From Vitis vinifera (lineage: Eukaryota; Streptophyta; Magnoliopsida; Vitales; Vitaceae): 64,000 nt of DNA. Made by a program: the position numbers and the translations under genes. A model generated the notes under the pieces. That model had not been told where the DNA came from. It made no database searches and worked only from the letters and a program-made list of their open reading frames with translations. Position 1 is the first letter of the stretch; every line of letters begins with the position of its first letter. Shown here one piece after another: positions 1 to 11,370 of the stretch. The stretch covers positions 25,397,001-25,461,000 of the forward strand of contig NC_081818.1 in NCBI RefSeq assembly GCF_030704535.1. The letters are read 5' to 3'.

Positions 1-740
1 TCCAAGCTGATTGTAGATTAAATTAAAACACATCGCCTTGTTTAAATCATGAATTGATCGTATTTTGATTAAACACAGAAAATCTAATGGCCTTCCTTGA
101 TTTCTAAGGACTCGAAGAAACAATCCATGAAACCGACATCAAATGCCAGAGAGAAACTGTCATGGCCTAAGCTCATTCTCATGTTGGTTCCCAAAATAAC
201 TACCCGCAAGAATCCAAGGAAATAACAATTCCAAATAGAGTAGGTTCAACAAACGTACACACTCCATCCTCCATAGGCCACACAGAAGAAAAAGCAAGAC
301 TAAATTCACTTTCAAAATCCAAATACCCCTTCTCCTTCCTCCTCACAAAATAAAAAAGGGAAGGACCCAATCCAAATTGCACCATCAGGAATAACCGGAA
401 CCAGTGGACTTGGGACCCAGTAAACTTGTGGAATTAGAATTCCCCTTTTCCCAAAAAAAAGGATGGGAAAAGGAAAAAAGTGAGGAAAGAAGATGAAAGA
501 ATCCCCCTTAGATGGTATTCTGATAAAATTAATACTTTCTCCACTCTTCCTTGGTTTTGTTTTCTTCCTGTTTTCCCCTTTTCCTCCCTGGTTAGTCCAT
601 TCATATGTTGATACCTGATTGATACAAGCACAACACAGCTAGCAAAAGCAACAGCAATGAAAAAATTCCAGAAAAGAAGCAGAAGAAGAAGAAGCACCAG
701 AGATATATACATGATTATTAATTTCAATGGAGTCATTTGA
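1..740. other. Flank downstream of MIR171; no supported gene
   Basis: This probably holds the 3' part of the MIR171 primary transcript. A minus-strand ORF at 434-763 encodes a leucine run from a CTT/CTG-rich tract but has no family resemblance I recognise, and it overlaps the hairpin region. I see no conserved protein on either strand. Confidence 0.5.
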
Positions 741-744
741 AGTA

Positions 745-832
745 TTGAACATGATATTGGCACGGCTCAATCAGATTAAAGGACTCAACCATTGAGATCT
801 TTGGTTTGATTGAGCCGTCCCAACATCACGCT
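745..832 (-). ncRNA. MIR171: MIR171 precursor hairpin
   Basis: On the minus strand, positions 773 down to 753 read as a 21-nt miR171 sequence beginning TGATTGAGCCGTG and ending CCAATATC. About 30 nt upstream in the transcript (about 827 to 804) lies the partner arm, with TGTTGGGACGGCTCAATCA, which pairs with it almost completely and leaves a short loop containing AAAGATCTCAATGG. This 3'-arm mature, 5'-arm star layout is typical of plant MIR171 genes. Established knowledge: miR171 guides cleavage of GRAS-family SCL6/HAM mRNAs, controlling meristem and shoot development. The short ORFs around it (434-763 and 771-995, minus) look like noncoding primary transcript. The mature sequence is recognised from memory, and the pairing is seen directly. 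Confidence 0.93.
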
Positions 833-1097
833 TCCCACCAAGTATCCATACATATAATACACACTTTATACTATTGCAAGCGAAGAAGAAATTAAACAAA
901 GATCCACAAATGAGCCTCCTGGTTTTGATGCTGCACCCCCATTCAGGCACCTCCCAGAATTGACGATCATGAATTGGAGAAAGAGAATGAAACAATTTGA
1001 AGCAAGAAAGTCCTTTAAGAAGAGCAAACGTTTGAATGGCAATTAAGAAGAATGGTTGGGAGGTCTAAATCCAAGCTTTATTTGGAAATAATTAAAG

Positions 1098-1110
1098 CCC
1101 TATATAAAAT
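1098..1110 (-). promoter_or_regulatory. Possible TATA box for the MIR171 primary transcript
   Basis: Read on the minus strand this is ATTTTATATAGGG, a good plant TATA match about 270 nt upstream of the hairpin. It would place transcription start near 1,070. The plus-strand reading is also TATA-like, so direction is not decided by sequence alone. Confidence 0.4.
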
Positions 1111-1329
1111 TGAAATTGGTTTCACTAATAGTGATTGATGTCACATAAAAATAGTGATTGGAAGGTCTAGTAGCCTGCTTCTTCTTCTTTTCCCCTGTTT
1201 AAAATGATTTTTTATCATCATTGTTGTCATCATAGCATCATCCTTGGCGGTCCTACTAGGTTTGCTTGTACGTGGATTTAGTAATATACTAATAGTATTT
1301 TATGAAAATATTAATTTTTTTTCTAAAAT

Positions 1330-2660
1330 ATTGTGTGGTACGTCACATAGTTATTTATTAAATAAATGATATGACTAGATAACATAATAAAAGAGGTAAG
1401 AAATAATATATTTTGATATCTTATTATCATTCTTTTCCACTAAAGACAGAGAAATAATGAATTTAACTTAATACACAATTTAACCTAATCCTTTTGTCTA
1501 ATTTAATTAAAATTTGCTTTGAAAAGACTTTCCTACTAATTCTAATATTTTTTTATTTCTTTGTTTACAATTGATTAATATGATAAGACTTAGATATGAT
1601 AATAAAAGATGTAATATATATTTAAATATCTTATTAATGCTTCTCTTCGCTAAAGATAATGAAATAATTGATTCTTTTATTTGCCAACTTTATATACAAT
1701 CTAATCAAATTCTTTTGTCTAATTTGATTAAAATTTGCTTTGAAAAGTATTTGGTATTAGTTATATTATTTATTTATTTCTTTGTTTAACATCGATTAGA
1801 ATGATATGACTTAAATAACATAATAAAAGACGTATATATATATATATATATATCATATTATTGATTTTTTTCGCTAAAGACGCAAAGAAATAATGGATTC
1901 TTCCATTGTCAACTCGATATACAATCTAACCTAATCCTTTTGTCTAATTTGATTAAAATTTTCTTTGAAAAGTATTTGATATTAGTTCTAATGTTTTTTT
2001 ATTTCTTTGTTTAACATTGATTAGAACAATATGACTTAGATAACATAATAAAAGATGTAATATATATTTATATATCATATTAGCGATTCTTTTCGCTAAA
2101 GACACAGAGAAATAATGGATTCTTCAATTTGTCAACTCGATATACAATCTAACCTAATCCTTTTGTCTAATTTGATTAAAATTTTCTTTGAGAAGTATTT
2201 GGTATTAATTCTAATATTTCTTTGTTCAACATTGATTAGAACGATATGATTTAGATAACATAAAAAAAGACGTAATATATATTTATATATCATATTAGCG
2301 ATTCTTTTCGCTAAATACATAGAGAAATGATGGATTCTTCCATTTGTCAACTCGATATACAACCTAACCTAATCATTTTGTCTAATTTGATTAAAATTTT
2401 CTTTGAGAAGTATTTGATATTAGTTCAAATATTTCTTTATCTAATATTAATTAAAATGATAAGACTTAGATAACATAAAAAAAATGTAACATATATTTAG
2501 ATATCTTATTGGTGAATATTCTCTTCACTAAAGACATAGAGAAATAATGAATTCTTCTAGTCATTAACTTGATATACAATCAACCTAATCCTCCGGTCTA
2601 ATTTGATTAAAATTTGTTCTGAAAAATGTTTGGTATTAGTTCTAATATTTCTTTGTGTAA
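1330..2660. repeat. Degenerate tandem array, about 214-224 bp period, six units
   Basis: The landmark ATAACATAATAAAAGA recurs with small changes at about 1,380, 1,600, 1,815, 2,040, 2,255 and 2,470, giving spacings of about 214, 222, 224, 216 and 214 bp. Each unit also carries the word TCTAATTTGATTAAAATTT and a TTTCTTTG-T-AACA-TGATTA segment in the same order. Units have drifted by substitutions and small indels. Long AT runs occur in several units. The short ORFs in this range are by-products of the repeat. Confidence 0.85.
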
Positions 2661-2664
2661 CAGC

Positions 2665-3640
2665 GAAAAAGTTAAAAGAAAATTCTCTAACATGTGAAGC
2701 TCCCTAAAATTCTTCTTTTCTAAACTTATATTATATGAAGCAAATAATATTTCTATATTTATTTCATTAAAAACTAGCATTAATTGGTGATGAATGGGTA
2801 CATAGCCCAAGTATACATTTCCTTAAGAGGATTGTACAAATATATGAATCTCATACTAATCAAGATGTTTGGTCGGTTGTACCTATCAGCCTAGTCTAAT
2901 CTCATCAAACTTATTTGCTTTAATGAATAGGAAAAGGCAACAAGTAATTGTGATACTACTTCTTTCCCTTTTCTTTCGGTAGACCTTTAGTACTTAATAA
3001 ACTAGAAACTTCAAATAAAAGTAAAGATATACCATATTTAATATGTGGAAAATTATTCTACTTACCTAAATTAAATTTAAAGTATACCATATTTAATAAA
3101 TTATGCTTTCAATCAAATTTTTTAATTGCTTCTCTTACAAGTTCCGATCATGATAGCATGAGGGAAAATAAAGAAAAAATATATATATTTTAAAATATTT
3201 TTCATCCTTTATATGGGAGAATAAAGAGTTTAAAAATATATGAGCTTTTACTGATTTTTATTTACAATTTTTTTTTTTTTTAAGACCAATAAAAAAAATG
3301 ATTTTCTTTCTATTCCCTTTAGAGATAATAAATGATGGGAGATTGCCTTTGGATTAAAATTTGGAGCTAACAGTCTACCAGAAAAAGCCCGTTTTGTGAT
3401 GGTAGGTTTACGTCAGTGCAGATCTGGCCTTGGAAGCCTTGCTTGAAGATTGGGCCCAAGCCCACATGCGTCTTTGACCCACAAAGCGGATAAAGTCTCT
3501 GGTTGATGAACTTGATGTTTCTTTCGCTCTTTTCTTTTGTATCTTCTCTTTTTCATTTTATTTTTTTGCCCTAGAATATGCTTAAAGTACTCCTTCTTCA
3601 AGGGGTTAAGCGAAGACTTAGCAAAGAGAAGAAAATGAAA
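2665..3640. other. AT-rich spacer without a recognised gene
   Basis: Mostly AT-rich intergenic DNA with homopolymer runs, including a T-run near 3,270-3,282. No conserved protein or RNA is recognised on either strand. Confidence 0.5.
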
Positions 3641-3779
3641 TCAACCCTCTTATCATAATTCTGAAAACTGGAGGCCGAGCATCTATCTCCTGTTTGAGAA
3701 ACTAGTGTAAAATTGATTCTAATCAAGTTGAAAGCATCAATGCTCGACTCCCCACTGATAAGAAAATGAAGAGGGTTGG
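3641..3779. other. Long imperfect hairpin, candidate small-RNA precursor
   Basis: The outer arms CAACCCTCTT (3,642-3,651) and AAGAGGGTTG (about 3,769-3,778) are exact complements. Inside them a second paired block joins GGAGGCCGAGCAT (about 3,670) to ATGCTCGACTCCCC (about 3,739). The loop carries its own small palindrome TTGATTCTAATCAA. The shape fits a plant miRNA-like or MITE-derived foldback, but neither arm matches a miRNA family I recognise. It can be drawn on either strand. Confidence 0.4.
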
Positions 3780-3789
3780 GAGATATGAT

Positions 3790-6700
3790 ATGCACAAACT
3801 TTTAGGCCATCATTTTTCAGTAAGTTTCCAAGAAAATGGTGAAGGGAGTGGTAAAATGGAATCCTCAAAGAGAAAATGGAAGCCAAAAAGTAGGCATCAT
3901 CTCCCCTCCCAATTCATGTTCATCAGTTGGGCAAATGAAAGCATTATCACTCCTTTTCGAGGTGCTGTGGAGAGGAATCTCAGCGAACGTGAGATGGTGC
4001 AAAAGATAAACCATGGCAACGACTAGGTGGGGTCAACACATTGCGTATGAGATTCCCCCAACGACAAAGACCCAATCAATACGCTAGCTCTTTAAATTAA
4101 GCTAATCAATCTATGCTTATATTAATTCAGATATGTTTGCATGAACTCGACTTCAACTCACTCGTAAAAGAAAAACAGCAATCCATGCCTGCTTTTTCTT
4201 CAGTATGGTATGAAGCCAAAAGCTGAATCTTAATTAAGGTCTTAAACCCATAATCCGGGAAGCAAAATAATCAAAGCAAGTGCATGCACTTTTGGCCCAC
4301 GTAAAGATTCTCCCTTTTAGGTACCGAAAGCAAAAATGAAGACTGAAAATTCAGACCCATGTGATCTTAGTCAATATAGACAAAGAGATATGATATCTAG
4401 ACAAATGGAACTCAACTTGCAGTCAATTCATGAGCAGATTATGTTAGGGTTTATTTTCATTAAATTAATCAAATCTTATGATTCATGATCCTTAAAAATG
4501 TTCGGATACATATATAGAGAGGGAGAGACATGCTGACGTACATAGGCGGGGAAATGCATGATTGGAATTATATGTGAGCTAGCTGGATACAAATCCATAA
4601 CACAAAACTCTGGAAAAGATTAAGAATCCAACAATCGCCCACTTGCGGTGGTGCGATATATGACTAGTCAAGCAGGTAGAATATCTTATCCAGCAACAGT
4701 CGCCAACGTGGAAACTTTATCACTGCCTAGTGGGTGTCCGAGTAAAGCAAACCTCTCCAATTGCACGACTACTGTAACAACCTTAGCCGTAGCGTGCTCC
4801 ATCATACAAAAGTGGAGGCAGATTTGAACGGATACCTCGCAATCTTATTTCTAAAGAAAGATAAAAGCAAGGAGAGCGCGACCTTGGATAAAGTTTCTAT
4901 ACCCATCGTCACTAATCACAAGCATTCTGTACTTATGTTAATTAAGTGGGTGTTTATGAACGATGGTAAGAATTAATGCTTCTCCCACATGTACTGCATG
5001 CATTCAATTGTATATATTCTTTTATATCTCCCATGCATATAATATAATGCTTGTTTGGAGAAGAAGTTTCATGATTTTGATAAGAAAGCCTATCTCTAAT
5101 GGTAAAAACTGAATAAAAGTCAAATAAGCAAGAAAATGATGTGAAATCTAGCTATTTTATAATAGCAGATATGTAAAACCAAAGGGTCATCGCAGTATTA
5201 AAATACATTTATAAGGTTAAAAAGAACTTTTATATATATATATTGCGTTAAAAACTTTTTTCGTCATCCAATATGAGATATTACAATTGTTCTTCATGCA
5301 AATACAATGTTCTTATTATGTTTTATGAAATTATAGGATCAAATAGATATATAAATACTTGCATCCTATGGGATTATAGAATCAAACAAATATATAGGTA
5401 TCTTCATAAGGCCAAACAAACTCTCACATCAGAGTCGGAGATCAACTTTGATATAATTTATAATGATCTACTCCTAATTATATAATATTATATATGTATG
5501 AGTTCCTTTTAATTATGTAAATATATTTTAAAATCGTGAGGGTCTATTAGGTTTAAAATGCCAATATATATCTACATAATTGGAAGTGAGTAGTCACAAG
5601 ATAAAATCAAGTTATAAGCACAAAAGTCATGCATGTGCATTGCTCAATAGTGTTGCAAGCCTAACACAACTAGGTTATGATCGAATCTTATGGTGTAGCC
5701 TGTATTTTCTTGATATCTTTCAACAGTCTCCCTTTGGTGGATTTACAGAAGGATTAAGGTCATCTAATTTGGCTGTTAAGGCCATTCCCCATCAAGAATA
5801 GAATTTATGTTGACAATGAGCATGCAAAATTCATACATGCACCAGCTTGAATAAGCACATGATATAGAACAAGTGCTGATGTATATATTTTTTCTGGAAG
5901 TTTCAGTTGTTGTATGGAACTGGATAAGAACTAGTACTTTATATTCTCTATATTGTTGGAAAATGCTTGCATGGGAGAGTGGAGGGCATTGAAAAAGACT
6001 CCATTCTTATCCGTCCAATATGCCTCTAGAATTTATTTTTACTATTTAGTTCGTTAACTTGAATCTTCTCTGACTGTTCAGGGTGCCTAGTTACTGGAAT
6101 ATTGCTTATGCACCAGATGGACTTGAAGAAGGCATTTTGGACTCTATATCAATAATTTACAAGTTGATCAATCTTGTTGAGGTTGAATTATTCATCCTTT
6201 GATGTTTATGATTTGTCATGATGGTCATGAAGTAAAAGCATAAACGGACCATTCTGGTTCGAAATTATCAGAACATGATGCTGCCTACAAGTCAAGCCCC
6301 TCAACAGTGCCCCATATGAATTATTTTTTAAAAAATAAAGGACATAAATAATTTTTTAATTATGTTTAAAATTTTTAGAAATGAGAGAAAAACCTTTTTC
6401 CTGTAATTTTTTAGGATTTTTGCTATTTCTATTTGTGTGTAATGCATTTGACTATTGTATTATTTTCTTTATTATTAATAAGAATTATCTTGTTAATTAA
6501 TTAAGACCTATAAATCAATTGAAACCTCAAATTCATATCAAAACCAAGATGATTCAAAATTATTTTCAAAATTTTTAATCATAAATAAAAAAAGCTAATA
6601 ACTTATGCCTAGTAATTTAGGCCTATCATAATGGAAATTATTTAATTTAAACATATTATATTAATAAAATTACTCTAATACCACTCATTGTCCTAACAAA

Positions 6701-7600
6701 AACTTCAATACCCAATTTTTTAATATAATAATATAAATATAACATCTCTTCATGTAAAAATATAGAATATTTTAATGTAATTCAACCGCTCATACTTGAT
6801 TATTATATTTATTGATGCAGGAGAATGATCATTTCAATATACCATAATAAATATTAGAAAAAAATAGATACAATTGTTAAGTACTAAAGCATCTTATGTT
6901 TATTTCTCAACATGTCGGGAATTTTTTTTTTTCTTTTTTCATATCTTTATTTATTCTATATATGTACGTATCATATCCATCTTTATCTCGTAACACTTCT
7001 CCATGTTGACCTTTACAGAGATATTCACATAATTTTCCATGAGAAGCTTTAATACTCTTGGCAGAGTTCTTATACCATATATACAAATATATAAAATATA
7101 AAAAAAGAATCATTTATACTCGAGCAAAATCAGATAAGAACTAATACAATGCACTGTAATAACATTAAATAGATCAATTCAAACATGACATGAATAATTA
7201 TTGAGTCAAAAACATTAATATTAACCAGACTTAATTATTAAACAAGCAATATATCACATAACCAATTTAATAATGTGGTCCTATATATTTAATGACTAGG
7301 TCCAATCAGATTTGACTTAAATCAATATGATTAACTTTTTAAATTAATATGTTTATGATTCAATTGATTTATTTATTCAAAATTAAATTTTAAATAAGTC
7401 AAATATGAATTAAATTGGTTATCATTATAATAAGATTAATTAATACAATTATCAATAGATTAACTCAAGTCAAATTTGTATACCATTAAACTAAAAAACA
7501 ATCTATTTATTAGGTAGTTTAATATTAATTAGATTGAAACACTATTATACCCAATCCAAGTACTTGAAAAATGTGTCAAGTTCAAACTTTATTTGATGAG
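3790..7600. other. Long intergenic stretch, no supported gene
   Basis: Short ORFs occur (3,766-4,026; 4,761-4,976; 5,580-5,801; 6,907-7,113) but none has recognisable domains, biased composition or splice context. Palindromic words such as TGCATGCA near 4,997 and AGTGCATGCACT near 4,280 are present; RY-type motifs of this kind occur in many plant promoters. The 6,300-7,560 part is strongly AT-rich. Confidence 0.5.
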
Positions 7601-8273
7601 TGGTGTCAAATTTTAGCACCCTCCAACGCACCCAAGAGGAGCAAACAGGAGATCCTGCTGCCGGAAAATAGCACAGGATTTTCAAAGATCATGTGGTCCT
7701 AGTGAAGGGGCTAAAAGAGTAAAGACCAGTGCAAGAGCAAGAGGTTGTGGGGTTCCTACGTAGCCAAGAGAAGCGGCGCCCCTTGCCCGTCTTCAAGACC
7801 ATTGCTAAGGCACGTATATGTCCCTAAACAAGGGCCAACCCAGAAAAGGAAACAAGGTGTTTGTGCTGTTGGACCACTATACTGCCCAACGGATAAGCCA
7901 CTTTTCCTGAGACTGCTTCACTTTACACTTTCAAGCGCATTCATTTCTCCGTATTGGTATAAGAGCTAGCTGTATATATGCATCAAAGATAGCTAGCTCA
8001 AATCTTTTAGGCATATCGAAATAATATTAGTATACTATCATTTCTAAAGTTAAAGCCACAATCTTTTGGAGACCCCAGGTTCTCCATATCTAGAAAGTGT
8101 TTGAAACTTCTAAACAAATACTTGGAATATATATCTAATCCTTACAGAGAATTAATCAAGTTTAAAAAAAGATCATGATTCTAGATATTTAGCTCATATG
8201 GTCCACACCCCATTTGATAGTTTCATGTCTATCTAAAACTCTTTCCAACAAACTCCAGTACTCCTACAAACTA
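7600..8273 (+). promoter_or_regulatory. Upstream region of the 114-aa protein gene
   Basis: A relatively GC-rich patch (about 7,600-7,900) in an AT-rich surrounding, followed by AT-rich DNA leading to a TATA box. It contains short ACGT words (for example CTACGTAGCC near 7,755 and GCACGTAT near 7,811), which are typical bZIP/bHLH contact cores. An ORF at 7,745-7,969 has no protein resemblance and is treated as chance. Confidence 0.35.
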
Positions 8274-8283
8274 CTATATATAG
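8274..8283 (+). promoter_or_regulatory. TATA box of the 8,359 gene
   Basis: CTATATATAG, a canonical plant TATA box about 80 nt upstream of the start codon, predicts transcription start near 8,305-8,315 and a short leader. Confidence 0.65.
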
Positions 8284-8358
8284 GGACTTTCCACCACGCC
8301 GAAGAGCACACCATCTGATTTTGAGAGCTAGATAGACTAAAAGTGCAGGTAAATATTA

Positions 8359-8703
8359 ATGGAGTCGAACCGCAAGCGCAGAGGGTTCATGAAGGGGAAG
8401 CTGGCGATGCCCTTCTACCGGGTAGCCAAGCCTTCCTCGACCGTCCAGTATAGCAGCAAGGTTAAGCCTAGCCAGACTTCTCCTTTGGCTCCTTCGGTGG
8501 GGTTCGTGGTCGACCAAGAATATGTGATTCCCCAGCCAAAGCAGAAGGTTGCCTTTATCATTCCAGCAGAGAATGGCCGTGACTCTCTGTTCGGCACCTA
8601 TGGTGCAGGCGGCGATGAAGGTGTGGATGCAAAGGCTGCAAACTACATCTCCGTGGTTCAAGAACGTTTCAAGCTTGATCGAGTAAACTCAAAGAAGTCC
8701 TAA
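8359..8703 (+). CDS. Small plant protein of unknown function (114 aa)
   Basis: An intronless reading frame for a basic 114-residue protein. The N-terminus is arginine/lysine-rich (MESNRKRRGFMKGK). It is followed by a Ser/Thr/Pro/Lys stretch with VQYSSKVKPSQTSPLAPS (about residues 29-46), a QPKQKVAFIIP segment (about 59-69) and an acidic/Gly patch. The C-terminus is predicted helical, with DAKAANYISVVQERFKLDR (about 89-107). It looks like a dicot family of short uncharacterised proteins sharing these VKPS...QPKQKV...A-YIS-VQERF blocks; I recognise the pattern but cannot name a function. No signal peptide or membrane segment is seen. A TATA box upstream, a short leader and AATAAA (8,759-8,764) downstream support a real gene. 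Codon use is more GC-rich than the surrounding DNA. The first ATG in frame is chosen as start. Confidence 0.85.
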   Translation: MESNRKRRGFMKGKLAMPFYRVAKPSSTVQYSSKVKPSQTSPLAPSVGFVVDQEYVIPQPKQKVAFIIPAENGRDSLFGTYGAGGDEGVDAKAANYISVVQERFKLDRVNSKKS

Positions 8704-8758
8704 GACACGCAGAAGAAGAACAAGTTCCATGAGCAGTGCTGATCAGTAGCCCTCTCTG

Positions 8759-8764
8759 AATAAA
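8759..8764 (+). terminator. Candidate polyadenylation signal
   Basis: AATAAA 56 nt after the stop codon of the 114-aa protein gene. A second near-upstream element, GATAAATAAG, lies at about 8,891 and could serve as an alternative. Confidence 0.5.
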
Positions 8765-8929
8765 TTATAATCAATCATCCAAAAGATACGTTAATTTGTC
8801 TAGAGAATTAAGGTTCCTTAATTTTTGTTTCGTGTATCTCTAGGCTTAGTTCTTGTTAATTTAGTACTGCCTTCATGTAATTATCCTTGTGATAAATAAG
8901 AAAATTTTCTTTATCATTCACTTTTCCCT

Positions 8930-10235
8930 TTACCTTCACTCACACCACTATACTCAATTGTCAGAGCCAATATAGCATACATAAAAAAAAATTGGCTAAC
9001 ATCTCTGGACTCCATGTTATCCATTTTTATATGTTTTTATACCATTAAGTCTTTATGGAAAGCTTTTATTTAGCATATACTCCATCACTATGGCCAGCTA
9101 GTTTCTTTCCACTGTGAGTACATAATTGAATAGTGTTACTCAGCTTGATATTCACTGATCATTATTAGCTCATCCTTAAAGCACTTTAAGCAAGCTTCTG
9201 GGGACAGAATAGTTTAAAAAGTAGGATCCCCAATAATCCAAGAAATTCAACAGTTCAAGAATTGGGAGCAGTACAATTTTTTTTTTTTTTTTTTTTTGCC
9301 CCTTTTTGAATAAATTTTCTTGTGAGTAAAGGACTTTTTGCAGCCAAACAGTTATTTGCTTGCCCTGAATTCTTTCATGTAAAAGGACGCCTCAGAACAA
9401 AGGAATATCCCTTCCTAGAACTCGAATTTTTTTCCCTTTATTTTTTCTTTTTAAATGTTTGATATTTAATTTTTTTTTTTTTTTTTCTTTAGTGGGTTCC
9501 CTTTGCAATTATCAGAGAGAAAGTACTGTGGGGGAATCCAATGCAACAGCCTGAGAACAAGTATTAAGAAATTCATCCATGGAATTTTGCAACAGTCTGA
9601 CAGTGAATCATGGAGACAGAATAATTCTTTTAGAGTCTAAAAAGGTAGAACATCTGGTGCTCCACTTGATTCAGGCAATAAAACAACACCCAATCATATA
9701 ATAAATAAAATATTTTCTTCTGACCCATGAGTAACATGTTACACATCTGGAATAATATGTGTACAATATTTAATATCTAATACGAAAAAGTTGCTTTATA
9801 ATGGTATTCGGGAAATTGTGGGTCTGATGCCTCTTTCTTTGGCCAACGGCCCCATCCCCTATTTGTGCTCTAACTTTAACGGTTGTGAAAAGTTTTGGTA
9901 AACATCTGTTCAATTCACATCTGTTGAATAATGATATCAGGTTATTAATTTACTCCCAATTTACCGCAAAGCTTTTTTGAGAGGAAGAATAATGATGATT
10001 GTGAGCTTTTCAATGCTTTGATCATTTAATATTTGAGCTTCATGCATACATCATTCCTTGGTTCTATAAACTCTATAAATATTCACTTTTCTAAAAATAA
10101 AAAATAAATAATTTCAATTAAATCCCAACAAACTTTACATTTGACTCAAATTCTCTTAATCTTGTATAATTAATGAGAATAAATATGCACATAGTTTAAA
10201 CTCTAGTCAAACTTAGACTCGAGAAATTATATTTA
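8930..10235. other. Intergenic DNA, no supported gene
   Basis: Contains long T-runs (about 9,278-9,297 and 9,469-9,486) and no reading frame with family resemblance on either strand. Confidence 0.5.
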
Positions 10236-10239
10236 TCTT

Positions 10240-11370
10240 TTTCATAACCAATGATAAAAATATCGGTAATCATCGATATATCGGTAACTTGATTTTACGG
10301 ATATATCGGATATATTGGAAAAAAATTTTCATATGCCAAAATTTGATCAAAACTCATGGAAATATGAGAAAAACTTCATAGCAATGTAATTAGAAATATA
10401 ATAGACAATTTAAAGTTGTTTTGTTGAAGAATTTGATATATATATGATATAATTTACGATATTAAATGTAATTATATCATGTCGATCGAAAAGAAATGTG
10501 AATTTTGTAATTGTACACTCATTATGAAGTTTCATGAAAGACTTGATTTCATTAAATATCAATAATTTATACATATTACATTGCAATGACCCTTTAATAC
10601 CAAAATGAGGATCAATGTGGTTCAATAGAATTAGTAGATGAAGGAATCCCATCTTGCTGTTGGAGACAATATTGGTACCAACTCATTGAGCTTCGATAAT
10701 ATTGATTAAAAATTCTAACATGTCATGCATATATCTCTTGAGTCCTACCCATTGCCTTTACATGGTTAGGATACTCAAGATTGACCCATGTGTTCATGTC
10801 AAATATGAAATGTGGATGAAATTGGTGAAAAATGAACTATTTATAGAAAAAAAATTGGGCCAAAATGGTTGTTGGAATCTTATTTTACCATTGGAAAACA
10901 ATATTGGTCGTTGGATCGAAATATGGGCGAAATCTGATCATTGGATCATCACATAGTCGTTGGGGTTCAATTCTGGCCGTTGGATCACATCCAACTCAAT
11001 TTGGACCATCAGATGCACATGAAATTGATCGTTGGAGCTCGGACCAAATCTGGACCGTCAAATCAATGTAGAGAAGCTGGGAGCCGTTGTATCAGCAGTA
11101 GGTGCAAGGCGTCGATTTTTTCAAAAAATCTAAGAAAAAATCGTTGAAATAAACCGAAACAAAAGGAAATTTCTCTGAAATTTTCCAACTAGAGGCGATT
11201 TTTTCAAAAAACCACCAATATTTCTCTTTTTACCGAAATTTCTCCAATTTTTGGTGAAATTTACGGATATTTCTTTTGTCGACATTTCACCCCCCTCTTT
11301 CGTTTCCTCGACCCCTGAAACACGAAATTTCACCAAAATTTTGGCAAAAAAACCGAAATTTTCATCCTTG
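10240..11370. repeat. Dispersed repeat with GTTGGATC-like words, copy 1
   Basis: The left edge has CCAATGATAAAAATATCGGT and the right edge, read on the other strand, has GGATGAAAATTTCGGTTTT, so the ends are loosely inverted copies. The middle holds many spaced variants of CCGTTGGATC/CATTGGATC (about 10,910-11,060). The right third is full of CGAAATTTC/CGATTTTTTC words. Related segments occur at 23,825-24,770 (inverted) and 40,330-40,830. The ORFs here are accidental. It is probably a non-autonomous transposable element of unassigned class. Confidence 0.55.

Noticed and set aside
434..763. 109-codon minus-strand ORF with a leucine-rich hydrophobic start
   Set aside because: The hydrophobic run comes from a CTT/CTG-rich tract, the frame overlaps the MIR171 mature region and no family pattern is seen. 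It is treated as primary microRNA transcript.
3766..4026. 86-codon plus-strand ORF
   Set aside because: No recognisable domain, it starts inside the 3' arm of the hairpin at 3,641-3,779, and it has no splice or TATA context that supports a gene.
7745..7969. 74-codon plus-strand ORF upstream of the 114-aa gene
   Set aside because: Low-complexity mix of Pro, Arg and Cys without family pattern; it lies in the presumed promoter of the next gene.
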